Source: Uranotaenia lowii (taxonomy: Eukaryota > Arthropoda > Insecta > Diptera > Culicidae). From it: DNA of 64,000 nucleotides. The notes under the pieces are model-generated. The model did no database searches, had not been told where the DNA came from, and saw nothing but the letters and a program-made list of their open reading frames with translations. Shown in pieces: positions 44,646-55,764 of the stretch (position 1 is the first letter of the stretch; each line of letters opens with the position of its first letter). The translations under genes were made by a program, and so were the position numbers. The DNA lies in NCBI RefSeq assembly GCF_029784155.1, contig NC_073691.1, positions 62,481,822-62,545,821 of the forward strand. Reading direction: 5' to 3'.

Positions 44646-46224
44646 CTGCTGCAATAGACTGAGTCGATTTGGGGTCGTTTTTTAATTTCTCAAACCCTGG
44701 GGTCTTAAAAGCTTCATTTTGGTCCAAAACTCATCCATGATTTTTTGCAGAATTTTTAAGTAACGTTTACATGAGTAAATTTGAACTTTTAGGTTTGTAT
44801 GGGAAAATTGAATATTTTGTACTGAAAAATCACCATCATTTTTGTTTCTTCTCTGGAACCGAGCCTGCTTATGGTTTTTGTGCCAATTTATGAATTTCTT
44901 ACAAGAAATTTTTCGCTTAACAACTTTGTCGAATACCATAACTTCCTATCTTTTTAGACAAAAAAGTTATAAACTCTTTAACAGGTGTATGTTTTTTAGC
45001 ATTGATAAAAAAGAAATTCAATAGACACCAGTGATGGGTGCCTAGCGAAGTATTGCAAGACCACTTTTCATGCCATACTTCGTGGGGCACAAGCAGTGGT
45101 GTCAATTGAATTCATGGTTTATCAATCCAAAAAGATATACACCTGTTAAACAGCTAATAACTTTTTTGTCTAAAAAGATACAAAGTTATGATATTCAACA
45201 AAGTTGTTAAGGGGGGGGTAGGGTCTAACGGGTATAAAAAAACACCATTTTCACGGTTTTTTTTCTAGAGCTATCGTTCAAACAAATGTATTCAAATTTT
45301 TTGCATTATACAAAGCATTGTCAAAAGAACATTTAGTAATTTTTTCGTAGAAAAATATTGAAAAATGAGCCGGTGACGGAGCACTTTCGAGGATGCCTTT
45401 TAGAAAACAGGATTTGCGGTGGACACTGTATCTCAGCACAGAATCATCTGATGTCAAAAAATCAGAGCAAAATATTTTTAATTGATGTTTTTCTGGACCC
45501 CAACGTTTTTATTTAACTTATAAATATTTTTATGAAATTTTTGTGGCTGTTTGAAGTAAAAACTACGATTTTTTACTTAAAAATCCGCCATTTTTCACCT
45601 CTAAAACCTCCCCAAAGTAAAAAAAATCAAAAAAGAAAAACGTTGGGGTCTGGTATTTTATATGTTGAAAATATGTTCCAAATTTGAAAAGAATCGGATA
45701 AGTAGTTTTCAAATGACGATGTCCACGGACTTTAAAAATGTGCTTTCGTGAAAAACGCGTTTGAAGTTTCTGCTCTTGCTTTCTTGCAGTATTAGATAGA
45801 AGGAGATAAAGGCCTATAACTTCTACAGTTTTGCTTCAATTGACTTGAAAATTTGACACAACATTCTTAAAATGTTTTACAATAAGAAAATAAAAAAATA
45901 AAAAAATCGATTTTTTGAAAGTGTTAGACCCTACCCCCCCCCCCCCCCCCTTAAGCGGAAAATTTCGTGTAAGAAATTTATAAATTGGCACAAAAACCAT
46001 AAACAGGCTCGGTTCCACAGAAGAAACAAAAATGATGTTGATTTTTCAGTACAAAATATTCAATTTTCCCATACAAACCTAAAAGTTCAAATTTACTCAT
46101 GTAAACGTTACTTAAAAATTCTGCAAAAAATCATGGATGAGTTTTGGACCAAAATGAAGCTTTTAAGACCCCAGGGTTTGAGAAATTCAAAAATGACCCC
46201 AAATCGACTCAGTCTACTGCTGCA
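44646..46224. mobile_element. Foldback element, copy A (long inverted arms), interrupted
   Basis: The left arm (44646-45050) is mirrored by the right arm (45075-46224) over about 400 bp. Examples: CTCAAACCCTGGGGTCTTAA versus its reverse complement near 46160-46185, and GGAACCGAGCCTG versus CAGGCTCGGTTCC. The right arm is split by the TTAA-flanked insertion at 45211-45950. Related to copy B at 55.8 kb. No gene. Confidence 0.85.
45211..45950. mobile_element. TTAA-flanked MITE with G-run/C-run ends
   Basis: It begins GGGGGGGGTAGGGTCTAAC and ends with its complement GTTAGACCCTACCCC followed by a run of C. TTAA stands on both sides (45207-45210, 45951-45954), and outside it the foldback arm continues uninterrupted. 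The TTAA target points to the piggyBac superfamily (Kolobok also uses TTAA). 740 bp, no transposase, so non-autonomous. The two homopolymer ends differ in length (8 G versus about 18 C). Confidence 0.85.
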
Positions 46225-46897
46225 ATGCAACTATGAACCGGACACTTGCATGTATGAAAGCAATTTAAATACACGGCACACCTTGGGCAAAGTTGAGTGC
46301 ACTGCACTATGCCACCACCACTGGCTGGCATCCCGAGCCAGGAATTTACTTTTGCAAATGAGTTATTGAAAGTTTGGTCAGCAAAAAAAACAGGAGAAAA
46401 TGTTTCCATTGTTGATTAAGTTGATAACCCGGTTACGTGCTACCTCTAGGAAATGAATTGGCCACAGTAACAACATTTATGACTTTGGCCAAGAACAAAC
46501 GGTAGCAGGTTGGGTTTCTACAGGGAGGATAAAAAAAATCAAGAGAAAAAATTGAATAGACAAACCAGTCTCTTATGTTTCATATAATAAAATATTGATA
46601 GTACAGCTTTGAATACACCCATAGAAAAGGTTGCAATAATCCAATGCCTATTTAGCTAATATCTGTGTTCAAAATGCGCTTAAAAGTGTACTGCACCAAA
46701 GATGATATGATTGGAGAAGCACTACTGGTATAAAAACTCGAGCTCTCAAGCAAAATGATTAAGTTTGACCACTACATTCAAGCGAAACAAGGAAAATATT
46801 TAATGGGATTTTCATTCTTTTTGAAAATTCATCCCAAAAAACATGTAGAGAGTATCGAACTCATCACAACATCTTATCTCGGCTTGCCAGTCCAATA
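46225..46897. other. Unassigned sequence between foldback and mariner element
   Basis: No gene or element ends recognised. Confidence 0.4.
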
Positions 46898-48536
46898 AAG
46901 TCTGTTTCACATAGAATCTGGTCGGATAAAATAGATCATTTCTCCGCAAAGAAATAACGTACAACAAAAGTAAAAATGTCATTTTGTAGGGTTTTCATTG
47001 CACTTTAAGGAAAAAGATACATAAAAATCATTCGTTAGCTTTTCGGATGAGTTTTCGAACTTTTTTTGTGATACCACCCATCATTTTCTGCACAGTACTG
47101 CTGGTAACCTCATTCGCCATCTTGTTCCACCACTTTTCCATTCGAGCGGGTTTTTTCATGGTTCTGCCACATTTCTTCAGTTTGCCCTTAACTATTGCCC
47201 AATATTTCTCGATGGGATGAAAATCCGGACAGTTTGGTGGATTGCTACTTTTTTCAACAAAATCGATCTTTTTCTCCTTATACCACTAAACGACATCCCG
47301 GCTGTAGTGGCAGCTTGCTAGGTCCGGCCAGAACTTCATCGGACCTTTGTGGGACCGAATGAATGGCAAAACTTCTTCTGGAGACATTCTTCTTTGTAAA
47401 CATTTCCATTCATTGTGTCCCCAGTGATGAAAATCTTAGTCTTCTTCCCACAACTACAGATCCCGTGCCAAATCATAAACTTACGAACAAATTTATCTGC
47501 GAAAACAAACATGAATCTACCCGCAACATTCCCTCTACGCTTCGCAAGGTAGAATTTGTTACCGGGTATTAGTCCAGAATCCATTTTGACGTAAGCTTCG
47601 TCGTCCATCAAAATGCATCCGTTGTACTTGGTCAACACTTTCTCGTACAACTTCCTTGCCCTGGTTTTGGCAACCAGGTTTTGTTTCAGCGTCCTGTTGG
47701 GGTGTTTGCTTGCATGATACGACCGCAAGCCTTCTCGCAAACAAATTCGTCGAGCTGTACTGTGGTTCGTCTTGAACTTTTTCGCCAAATCACGCAAGGA
47801 GATTTCAGGATTATTGTGAACTGATCGAATTACCTTTGTGTCGTAACCGATCCAACAATTTCCATCGAATAATCCCCATTGTAGGATTAATCTTCTCAAT
47901 GGAACATCGCGAAACTTTAATTTTCAATACAGCTTGCTCGACTATTCGTTACTTTTCTCTCCAAAAAGTTCTTATTACTCACGCCTGGAACTCACGGTCG
48001 ACCGTTGATACTCAGTTCTCTTCTCTTTGAAATGCTTGAATGAAGCCATACTGTTTTCCAGAAGGAATCTTTCATTAGTGTGACTAGTCATTCATTTTTA
48101 TAATGTTCTACTCTTATTCATATTACCTAACTATTCTTACCTTATCATCACCTATCAATATTCTCTACACTTTGCTCGCAGCTTCCGGTCATATGTTCCA
48201 ATTTTACGCCTGATTTGTTTTGCTCGATCCACCGTAAGAGTCTCCCGGTAACGTTGCAGCACCAAATTTACAGTCGATTTTGGATATTTCAGGAATTTCG
48301 CGATCTTTACCCCTGACCACGTGTCGGTTTCTCTACGTGAGTGTGCAGAATTTTCTTTCACCTTTCGCGTTCCATCGTCGATAACTTTTGACTGACTGCT
48401 TCAATCTTGATGAAATTTTCACCACTAAGTAAACAAACCATCTGGATCAAAACACTGTCAATAGATTTGCGATGTGACGACTAAGGGCGCTGCAGTAAAT
48501 AAAAAGATGCGACCAGATTCTTTGTGAAACAGACTT
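46898..48536 (-). mobile_element. DD37E mariner-like element (ITmD37E type)
   Basis: TIRs AAGTCTGTTTCACATAGAAT (46898) and, reversed, AAGTCTGTTTCACAAAGAAT (ending 48536) are flanked by TA (46896-46897, 48537-48538). 1.64 kb carrying one degraded transposase on the minus strand. The spacing of the last two catalytic acids identifies the DD37E class known from mosquitoes. Confidence 0.92.
47028..48361 (-). pseudogene. DD37E transposase, inactivated
   Basis: Cut-and-paste transposase of the IS630-Tc1-mariner group. The N-terminal HTH part is at 48155-48361 (GVKIAKFLKYPKSTVNLVLQ). A second HTH-like part and the first catalytic block are at 47336-47899 (ISLRDLAKKFKTNHSTARRI, ILMDDEAYVKMD). The second block (FWPDLASCHYS, near 47310-47330) and third block (NPPNCPDFHPIEKYW, near 47225) follow in another frame. 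Exactly 37 residues separate the second Asp and the Glu. Inactivating changes: a frameshift near 47385 and an in-frame TAG at 47286-47288. The connection between 47900 and 48155 is also not open. The stop is TGA at 47028-47030. Confidence 0.9.
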
Positions 48537-49085
48537 TAGCAAGTAGTTTGTGAAAGTATTTAAGTTTTTTTTTTCAAATACTGTATCTGAATTCAAAGGA
48601 AGTCATCAATTAACTTCTTTCACACAAAGATAACATCAACATCACCATCTGCGTTAACTTAAACATTTCCCCATACATTTTTGCTCCATCCATACTCGAT
48701 CCATAATACTTGAACCACCTTGAACGCTGTTCTCTTAATAAATTACATAGGGAAGCAGCTTTTTTGGTGCCTATGTTTGATTTAGGAAGATTTTGGCGTC
48801 CTAAAGTCAAAACATTCGACAGATTTTGTCTCTCACCTTTAGTTTTCATGATATGGCGTGTGGAAATTTTAAAAATCGGTCTGTTCGATCTTACATAACA
48901 GATAAGTTTATAGATCTACATGCAAACTAAAAGCTGATTTTGAATCAATTTTTTCTCTTTATTTTTGTTTTTTCACCTTTAAATTGCCCGCCACACTCCC
49001 CCACACCAAAAAAACTCAATTGAGTCCCCTGGTAATGGACGCTACTGTTCCCAGCATGTCGACAGCATACAAATAACAAAACGCG
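48537..49085. other. Unassigned sequence
   Basis: No gene. ACTCAATTGAGT, a 12-bp palindrome, lies at about 49014-49025. Confidence 0.4.
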
Positions 49086-49128
49086 ATTGGCTGTTGAACG
49101 GGCTTATTAAGTCCGTTCAACAGCCAAT
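49086..49128. repeat. 16-bp-arm hairpin
   Basis: ATTGGCTGTTGAACGG (49086-49101) is matched by CCGTTCAACAGCCAAT (49113-49128). The 11-bp middle contains CTTATTAAG. It marks the left end of the MITE below and may be two element ends head to head. Confidence 0.85.
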
Positions 49129-50192
49129 TGAAATCGGTTTCAATCGATTTCGATTGGTAAATTGTTGTTCACTCAGCCAATGTTGTGATCGAAACTAATC
49201 CAATTGACGTTCAATGAAGCCAATCGGAATCGATCGAAACCAATCGAAATCGATCAAGCTCGAGAGCAGGATTCGTTTCTTTCGGTTTCTATCGCACTAA
49301 CACAAATGCAGTTGATTACTGTCAAAAAACAGCTGATTCGGTTTGTTTTTTAATTTTCAAGTTTGAAAGTGGTGTCATTCGGTGCGGTGTCCTCTGTCGT
49401 GTACTGAGTCGGTGGTGCTGTGCCGTGCTAAGTCGGTGTCGGTGGTGCTGTGTTGGTCGGTGCTGCTGTGTCGATGGTACTGTGCCAATCATGCTGGGTC
49501 GGTGTTGCTGTGAAAGTCGTACTCTGCCAGGTATTCTGCGTCGATGGTGCTGTGCCAGTGAAAGTGATGTCGTGCGATGTGGTGTCGGCGGTGCTGTGTC
49601 GGAGATGCAGTATTTCGAATAGCATCTTTCAGTGTAGTTGCTGCACTGAAGCAAATGTCGATTTATGCGGACTAAATTTTAACCGTCATACGGTGCTCCC
49701 GCCCGGGGAGTGAAAAAAAAACGTTGTTAGCAAATTAGTTTTTTTTTAAGATAACCGGAAAATAAATTGATATAAGCTGTAAATTGATATAAGAAATAAA
49801 ATATTTAATAAAAATAAACACTAGCTTTATAAAAAAAAACTTTATAAGCATCGTTTCTTTTATTTTCTTTTTGGTGGGGACGGAACATAAACTCAGTTTT
49901 TTTTTTGTTTTTTTTTCAATTCTAGCGGAGACGCATCGGGAATTGAAAAATTAGTTGAAAATAAAATTAAAGATCATTCCGATTTTGCTTTTTTTTAAAA
50001 TAAGACAATCAATTCCGAAACCTCATAGTGTATAGCTGAATAACAAAATGACAATGAACAGAGCGTTAGTATTAGTGTCTGGCTGTTCATTCAGCAGCCT
50101 GATAGAAATCGATCGAAGTCAATTGGAAAAACAGCTGATCAACTGTCAATCCATTTCAATTGATTTCGATTGAGTTCTGTTGAACACACCTA
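49107..50192. mobile_element. MITE with GTTCAACAG ends
   Basis: The left TATTAAGTCCGTTCAACAGC and the reverse complement of the right, TAATAGGTGTGTTCAACAGA, are imperfect inverted repeats, continuing into CAATTGAAATC-type blocks. The right end abuts the stop codon of LINE-C (50193-50195). Interior: a degenerate GTGCTGTGTCGGTG repeat (49375-49615) and an A-rich part. Boundaries are approximate. Confidence 0.55.
49375..49615. repeat. Degenerate GGTGCTGTG tandem repeat
   Basis: Variations on GTCGGTGGTGCTGTG recur about nine times with irregular spacing of roughly 15-30 bp. It generates long open frames on both strands that are not considered genes. Confidence 0.7.
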
Positions 50193-52080
50193 TTATATCA
50201 AATTTGTTTTAAAGGCGGATTGACTGTTGATGATTTTGATTCGATTGGGTAAACTATTATATTTGGTAGGCCCAATGAAGGAAATTCTTCGTTGACCTAG
50301 AGTAGTCGATGATCTACTACGCTGAAGATGACTTGATTGTCGGGTATTATGGGTTCGGACTCCCATGGTAAAGCTCGTATTTCTATTGGTTGAAGAATGA
50401 AGATTATCAAACACAAATAAGATGGTTTATAAGTCACACACTTCTGTAAGGGGCAAAATGTAGTGAGATCTTTCAGAATAAAGCTGGAAAGTTGGAAACA
50501 GTAATGGAAGATTGAATATTGTTTTCAGGCAACGGTTCTGCAGTGTTTGTAGGCGTGTTAGCAGGGATACCGATGCTCTTACCCAAAGAATGATTAAATA
50601 ATTTAGAATAGAATTAACAAATGCGTAATAGAATTTTAGTAAGACATGACGTGGCACAAATTGCTTTATACGTCAAAGGATTCCACACAGTGATGAGACC
50701 TTGCTTTCCAATTGCATTAGGTATATGATGTTTCCATGATAAGGTGTCATCTAACAATAGTCCAAGGTATTTGAAGTTCATAACTTTCTCAATCACGTTA
50801 TCATTGACTACAGGATCTTCATGACTGGGAACTATTTTTCTTGCTGAATGAAACACCATATATTTAGTTTTCGGAAAATTTAGAGTAAGAAGACTTGCAT
50901 TGAAATATCTCAAAAAAACTGTAAGATCTTCTTCTATTTGCTTAACAACAAGCCTAGGACATTTCCCTGGATAAAAAAGGGCCGTATCTTCTGCAAACAG
51001 TCTTGGGATGCCATGTAAGGGAATATTCTGGATATCATTGACATAAAGCAGAAATAATAGCGGTCCAATATTACTCCCTTGAGGGACTCCAATGCTCATG
51101 TTTTGTAAAGAACTGTTGGTATTATTTACTGATACATATTGTTTTCGACCTGACAAATAACTGCGAATGACATCGTTCGCAATTCCCCGAATCCCATAAA
51201 AATCTAGTTTTTTAACAGTATATCGTAGTTCAAGGTGTCAAATGCCTTTTTCAGGTCTAAAAACAAAGCCCCGACTATGTTTTTTGAATCTATGTTTTCG
51301 ATTATCGTGTCGACAAGTTCACAGGTAGCAATTGAGGTGCTAGAACCTGCTCGAAATCCATACTGTAGATTATAAAGGATATTATTTTCTTTCAAGAATT
51401 TATTCATTCTATTAATTAACATTTTGTCAAATACTTTGTAGAAAACACTTAAAGTAGAAATCGGACGGTAGTTGTTAACATCAAGACTGTCTCCTGACTT
51501 GAAAATTGATACGACTCTTGTTATTTTGAGAAAGTCAGGATACTGTCCTGTTTCTACGATTTTGTCAAAGCATTGACAAAGAATTCGAGAGAAATCATCG
51601 CAGTTTTCTTTTAACAAGAAAGTAGGAATTTGATCGTGGCCACAGCATTTTTTGTTTTTAAGAGAATTCATAATTAAAACCGTTCTTTGTTCCCGGATAT
51701 AGGAAAATGGAGTTAGAGACACGATTAGTAAAGGATAACGTGTCAGATTCATGATCGTTATGAATAGTTTTTGCTAGATCTTTACCAATTTAGTGATTGT
51801 TAAATGCTTCGCATACTTCGGGGTTTGTCTCTAGAAGGATATTATTAACTTTGAGTTCTATCTCATTATTAGGGTTCCCTTTTCCTAAAATTGAATTTAT
51901 GCCTTTCCACACTTTGGAGCTTGTTGTGCTGCTGAGCAAATTTTCAAAGTAGGAAGCTTTACATTTCTTCTTACATTGTTCTACCTTCTTAGAGATATGT
52001 TTTAACATTTCTTGTAAGTGTGAATCTTGGAGATTCCTTTTTAAACGTTTTATGTAATGATTTTTTTTATTTTGATACAT
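50193..52080 (-). pseudogene. LINE-C ORF2, RT and C-terminal part
   Basis: Reading leftwards: RT fingers (YPDFLKITRVVSIFKSGD, NNYRPISTLSVFYKVFDKM), motif A (FLDLKKAFDTLNY), motif B (GVPQGSNIGPLLFLLYVND), and motif C written FAED, where FADD is usual, so the first catalytic Asp of that motif is changed to Glu. The C-terminal part (FYYAFVNSILNYLIILW, LQNRCLKTIF, RRISFIGPTKYNSLPN) ends TNLI at TAA 50193-50195. Frameshifts lie near 51180 and 50640, and between 50414 and 50427. Confidence 0.85.
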
Positions 52081-52081
52081 A

Positions 52082-52883
52082 CTGCCCCTACTCGCATAAC
52101 AGTCCCATATGAATTTTCGTCATTTTTCATCTAACCTGACAGTTCGTCATTTTGAACATAGGGCTTCAATATAAAACAATAAAAAAAGAGATTTTGATCT
52201 AGAAATTTCGAAAAAAATATCAACTTGGGGCTGTCCCATATGGAATATACCCGCATAACAGTCCCATATGTGAAATACACGAATTTGGTTACTTTTCAAA
52301 GCTTCTTTCGGCGAAATAGTCTTTGATTTATTGCTTTGAATCATTTAAAAAAGATTTAACTCACTTGATGTCGAATTATGCACCCTAGTTTTCGAAGCCA
52401 GATCAGTAAGAAGGAAGGAATGTCTTCCTAAGCGAAAAACTATCAGATGCAATCAAAAATCGTAAAAAAAAATCAACTTACAATCCGGAATTAACGATAT
52501 TTTTCCAAAAGTATGTTCCTTTTAATGAAAAAATTGTATTTAAAGGGTCAAAAATGATCAAATTTAAGTCTTAGAAAGAAGCTTGGTGAGAAAAACATAT
52601 TCTGTATGGGACTGTTATGTGAGTAGATTTAAAAAAGGTTTGAAATATGCTCGCATAACAGTCCCATAACGAAAAAATGGTGCTCCCGACCTTACCAATG
52701 ACCCAATTTCGAAAATTTCAGGTCTTACGATTTATTATGACAACCTAGAACACATTCTATCAAATGTTTTTTGTTTATGCTGAAAGTAGTGGTCACAATT
52801 TCAAAATATATTCCAAAACAGAAAAAGCTGATTTTCTCGCTTGCTTGTTTTTGCATATGGGACTGTTATAAAAGTAGGGGCAG
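52082..52883. mobile_element. CTGCC-type TIR element, copy 3 (CATA target)
   Basis: CTGCCCCTACTCGCATAACA and the reverse complement of the right end, CTGCCCCTACTTTTATAACA, both lead into GTCCCATATG. CATA flanks both ends (52078-52081, 52884-52887). 802 bp. Internal copies of AACAGTCCCATA occur in both orientations. The CTCGCTTGCTTGTTTTTGCAT stretch near the right end strongly resembles the same place in copies 1 and 2. Confidence 0.85.
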
Positions 52884-52921
52884 CATAGATCAAAGAACAT
52901 CCATGGGCAAGCCTTTCAATT

Positions 52922-53657
52922 TCATTTCTCGTGTTTTTGTTTGGTACATTCCAATACTAGTCTATCGTAAACGGTACATATTTCTTTCAAACAATTCTCA
53001 GAATTTTCGATAATTTGTACACTTTTAAGGTAGTCATAGAATAAACTGTTTAATCTTGCACGATCAATGATATTTTTATGCAGAACAATTTTACATTTAT
53101 TGGAGGACAATCTTAGAGTCGTAATAACTTGAGAGTGGTCACTAATATCATTGCTGATTGTGTCGTTTCTAACGAGAGCTAAATCACTGTGCTTGCAAAT
53201 AACGTGATCAAGAACATTTTTAATCCTAGGTCTTGTGAACACTGTGTTCGAACATACAAAACCGTAGGACTCTAAAATTGATATGTATTTTTGTACGTTA
53301 CTATTGCTAGTCATGTTAACAGGTATGTTGATATCTCCAACCAAGAAACAAGAGTGATTCTTTTACTTTTATTTCAATGCCCATGCTGAGGAAACCTTCA
53401 AGGCATAAATTTTTTGTAACACTGCAGTTTAAATTTTGATTAACGTACACTGCAAGGCCTCCGTACGACTGCTCTCTACATGAAAAATATGAGTTATATC
53501 CAGGTATGTTATACAATGAACAATTTTCTTCCTTCAACCACGTTTCGCTTATAACAATCACATCAATACATGCATTTATAGATTCAACAGTTTGCAAAAT
53601 GCTTTCGAATTTTGCAAAATTATTCATGCTACAAATGTTCCACTGAAAGATACACAA
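52922..53657 (-). pseudogene. LINE-C ORF2, endonuclease part
   Basis: The minus strand encodes FQWNICSMNNFAKFESIL, VISETWLKEE, YGGLAVYVNQ and, after a frame change near 53340, VGDINIPVN, VLDHVICK and ISDHSQVITTL: the APE motifs in order. It is separated from the RT part by the CTGCC-type element. Confidence 0.82.
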
Positions 53658-53716
53658 ATTATTTTGATGATTAATTTGAACTGAAGAATTAAAATCGTCT
53701 ACAGTTACATGATATT

Positions 53717-53896
53717 ACGTCTCGGTGTTCAAGTGGTTAGCGTGGTAAAACGTTAATCGCTAGCCCACTGATGGCATGGGTTCGATTCCCATCTCGGTAC
53801 TGGGTGTTAAATGTTAATTAAGTTGTCCATGTCATTTATTCAGTCTGTAAAGCCTAAATCGGCTAAGACGGTGTATGTCGTTTTATTTATTAAACA
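53717..53896 (+). mobile_element. tRNA-derived SINE (A box and B box)
   Basis: The head has GTGTTCAAGTGGTTAGCGTGG (A-box region) and GGGTTCGATTCCC (B box) with a T-arm that pairs (ATGGG/CCCAT). The acceptor ends do not pair, so this is not a functional tRNA gene. A body with GTCTGTAAAGCCTAAATCGG and a T-rich, A/T tail follow. It lies between ORF1 and ORF2 of LINE-C. Confidence 0.75.
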
Positions 53897-54126
53897 CTTG
53901 ATCCATTTTGGATGAATTACAAATATGTTAAAAGAGAAACTAGAAAATTTGATATTAAAATAATAAACAAATGTGCGCAGATTATGATCTTTTACGTTTA
54001 GGTGATGGTGTCAAATGGCTGGATAGTGAAACATTGAAATCAGAGTTAGTCAGATATTTGCGCTTCAACGGGTAACGTTGAAACTTTTACCATCAATTAC
54101 AAAGTTCGGGTCTACTGTGGAAGAAC

Positions 54127-54474
54127 TTAGTTTACCAAAAGTTTTTTTTTAAGGAACAGAGCTTCTTCAACTAGAATATCATTGAAAACTATTTTTATAG
54201 GTGCTAAACGATCTACAGTTTTTTTTCGAAGAGTACAACTGGTAACGATTTCAAGTTGATCCGGTTTAATATCAAACCCAAATGTACGACATGTTTTGCA
54301 AACTAGTTCAACAGTATCTTCGTTGTTGGTAGATGGAATCTCAAAAAACATAACATTTTTAGATTCTGAGTCATTATTGATTTGATTCAAGTTAACTTCC
54401 AACTTATGCACTTTATTTGTAAGTGATGCCTGCGAGCTTTTCAAATCGTAAACTTCGCTCTTGAAGGTTCTCAT
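54127..54474 (-). pseudogene. LINE-C ORF1 fragment (coiled coil plus RRM-like)
   Basis: The minus strand reads a heptad-like LTNKVHKLEVNLNQINNDSE, then VMFFEIPSTNNEDTVELV and APIKIVFNDILVEEALFLKK: the coiled-coil and FP-like layout of CR1-group ORF1 proteins. Downstream sense (STVDPNFVIDGK) continues to about 54060 with frame changes. Confidence 0.7.
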
Positions 54475-54540
54475 TCTCGACTTTCAAATCTTTGGAGTCG
54501 GTTTGAATGCCTTCAAACTTCGAATTTATTATCCTTTATT

Positions 54541-55020
54541 TAATCAACAATTCAGATTTTTCCTATATATTCTTGTTGCTGAGATACAACGCTTTATAAA
54601 AAAAAACAAAATTATACATTTTAAAAAAATTTAATTAATAAGAAAAAAAAATCCCAGAATCATTCTAGATAGACATAGAGTACAGTAAGGTTTTTTTACG
54701 CGGTTTTCGGGAATAAACGCAGTTTTTATGCGGTTTTCGGAATTTACGAGGTATTTGAGAGAAAATAGTCTAAGTCAAAACTGAGCAACCTTTTGAACCA
54801 ACAAAGGGCCAGTTTCAAAACAACAATTAAAGCTAGACTTCGTGGATAGCTTTAGACGAGTATTAATATTATATACATATTTTCTATTTTCGACGAAAAA
54901 AATTAATAAACAAAGTTTCATTTCTTAAATATTTGAAAAGAAATTGATCATTGTGTTTTTAATGCAATGTGGACAATATCATTGAAATTGATTAGCGATA
55001 TCATTAACTCCTAGTCACAA
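54541..55020. other. Unassigned sequence
   Basis: No coding content. A short repeated ACGCGGTTTTCGG / ATGCGGTTTTCGG pair at about 54698-54742. Confidence 0.4.
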
Positions 55021-55680
55021 ATGATGACTACAGCCAAAGGCTTTGCTTTGCTCGGTTTTCTTTGTCGGAATACGTCAAGTTTTGAAGACCCGTACGCATT
55101 GAAAACTTTATTCTGCTCGTTAGTACGCAGCGTCTTAGAATATGCGGTTCCAGTTTGGGCACCCTTCCACTCCGTCCACAGCGACATGATTGAATGAATC
55201 CAGAAAAAATGTCTGCGGTACGCATTACGCCGTCTGCCCTGGCAAGATCCCGTACGGCTACCTCCTTACTCTGAGAGGTGTGGCCTTCTATCAATGACGC
55301 CTTTGAGTCAAAGAAGAAACTATCTGCAACGAATCTTCATCTACAATATTTTGACCAACGCTATTGACTGTCCCCAACTGCTCCAGAATTTAAACCTCTA
55401 CGCTCCAGCTCGACAATAACGCAATCAGTTGATTTTTTGGTTGCCAAGAAGCAGAACAGTATTTGGACAAAATCACCCCTTACACCGATGTTGTCAAGCT
55501 TTTAATGTTGTCTCGCAGTTATTTGACTTTCATTTATCTAAATCTTCGTTTAAAAGTACAATCCGTGATGTAAACTAATTTTTAATTAATTTTTAATAGT
55601 ACTGTAATCTTATTCATAAGTTAGTTTTAATATTAAGTCTGTATGACAGTAGTCAAAGACTCAAACTAATAAATAAAATT
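55021..55680 (+). pseudogene. LINE-D: 5'-truncated LINE 3' end
   Basis: The plus strand from 55021 to about 55420 reads the C-terminal domain of a jockey-group RT: KTLFCSLVRSVLEYAVPVW, HSDMIE then a stop (TGA near 55196), QKKCLRYALRRLPW, RCGLLSMTPLSQRRN, IYNILTNAIDCPQLL. A short 3'UTR and ACTAATAAATAAAATTTTG tail follow near 55660-55682. It is severely 5'-truncated, as is common for LINE copies. Confidence 0.8.
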
Positions 55681-55764
55681 TTGTCAAAACTACGATTAAC
55701 GTTCTTGGTTCCAATTTTCCTAATTTCAATTGGATATCTATGTCCTACCTACCATTGGGATAGT

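Larger units (their letters stand above)
50193..54540 (-). mobile_element. LINE-C: CR1/L2-group non-LTR element, decayed
   Basis: Minus-strand pieces in order: ORF1 (54127-54474), endonuclease (53316-53657 and 52922-53344), linker (51790-52080), RT (51204-51752 and 50614-51156), C-terminus (50427-50657 and 50193-50414). A SINE sits between ORF1 and ORF2, and a CTGCC-type element at 52082-52883 splits the ORF2 linker. Frame changes separate most pieces. Confidence 0.85.

Noticed and set aside
49322..49713. Frames of 65-110 codons in both strands
   Set aside because: Generated by the degenerate GGTGCTGTG tandem repeat.
53717..53800. Functional tRNA gene
   Set aside because: A and B boxes are good but the acceptor ends do not pair, and a SINE-type body and tail follow.
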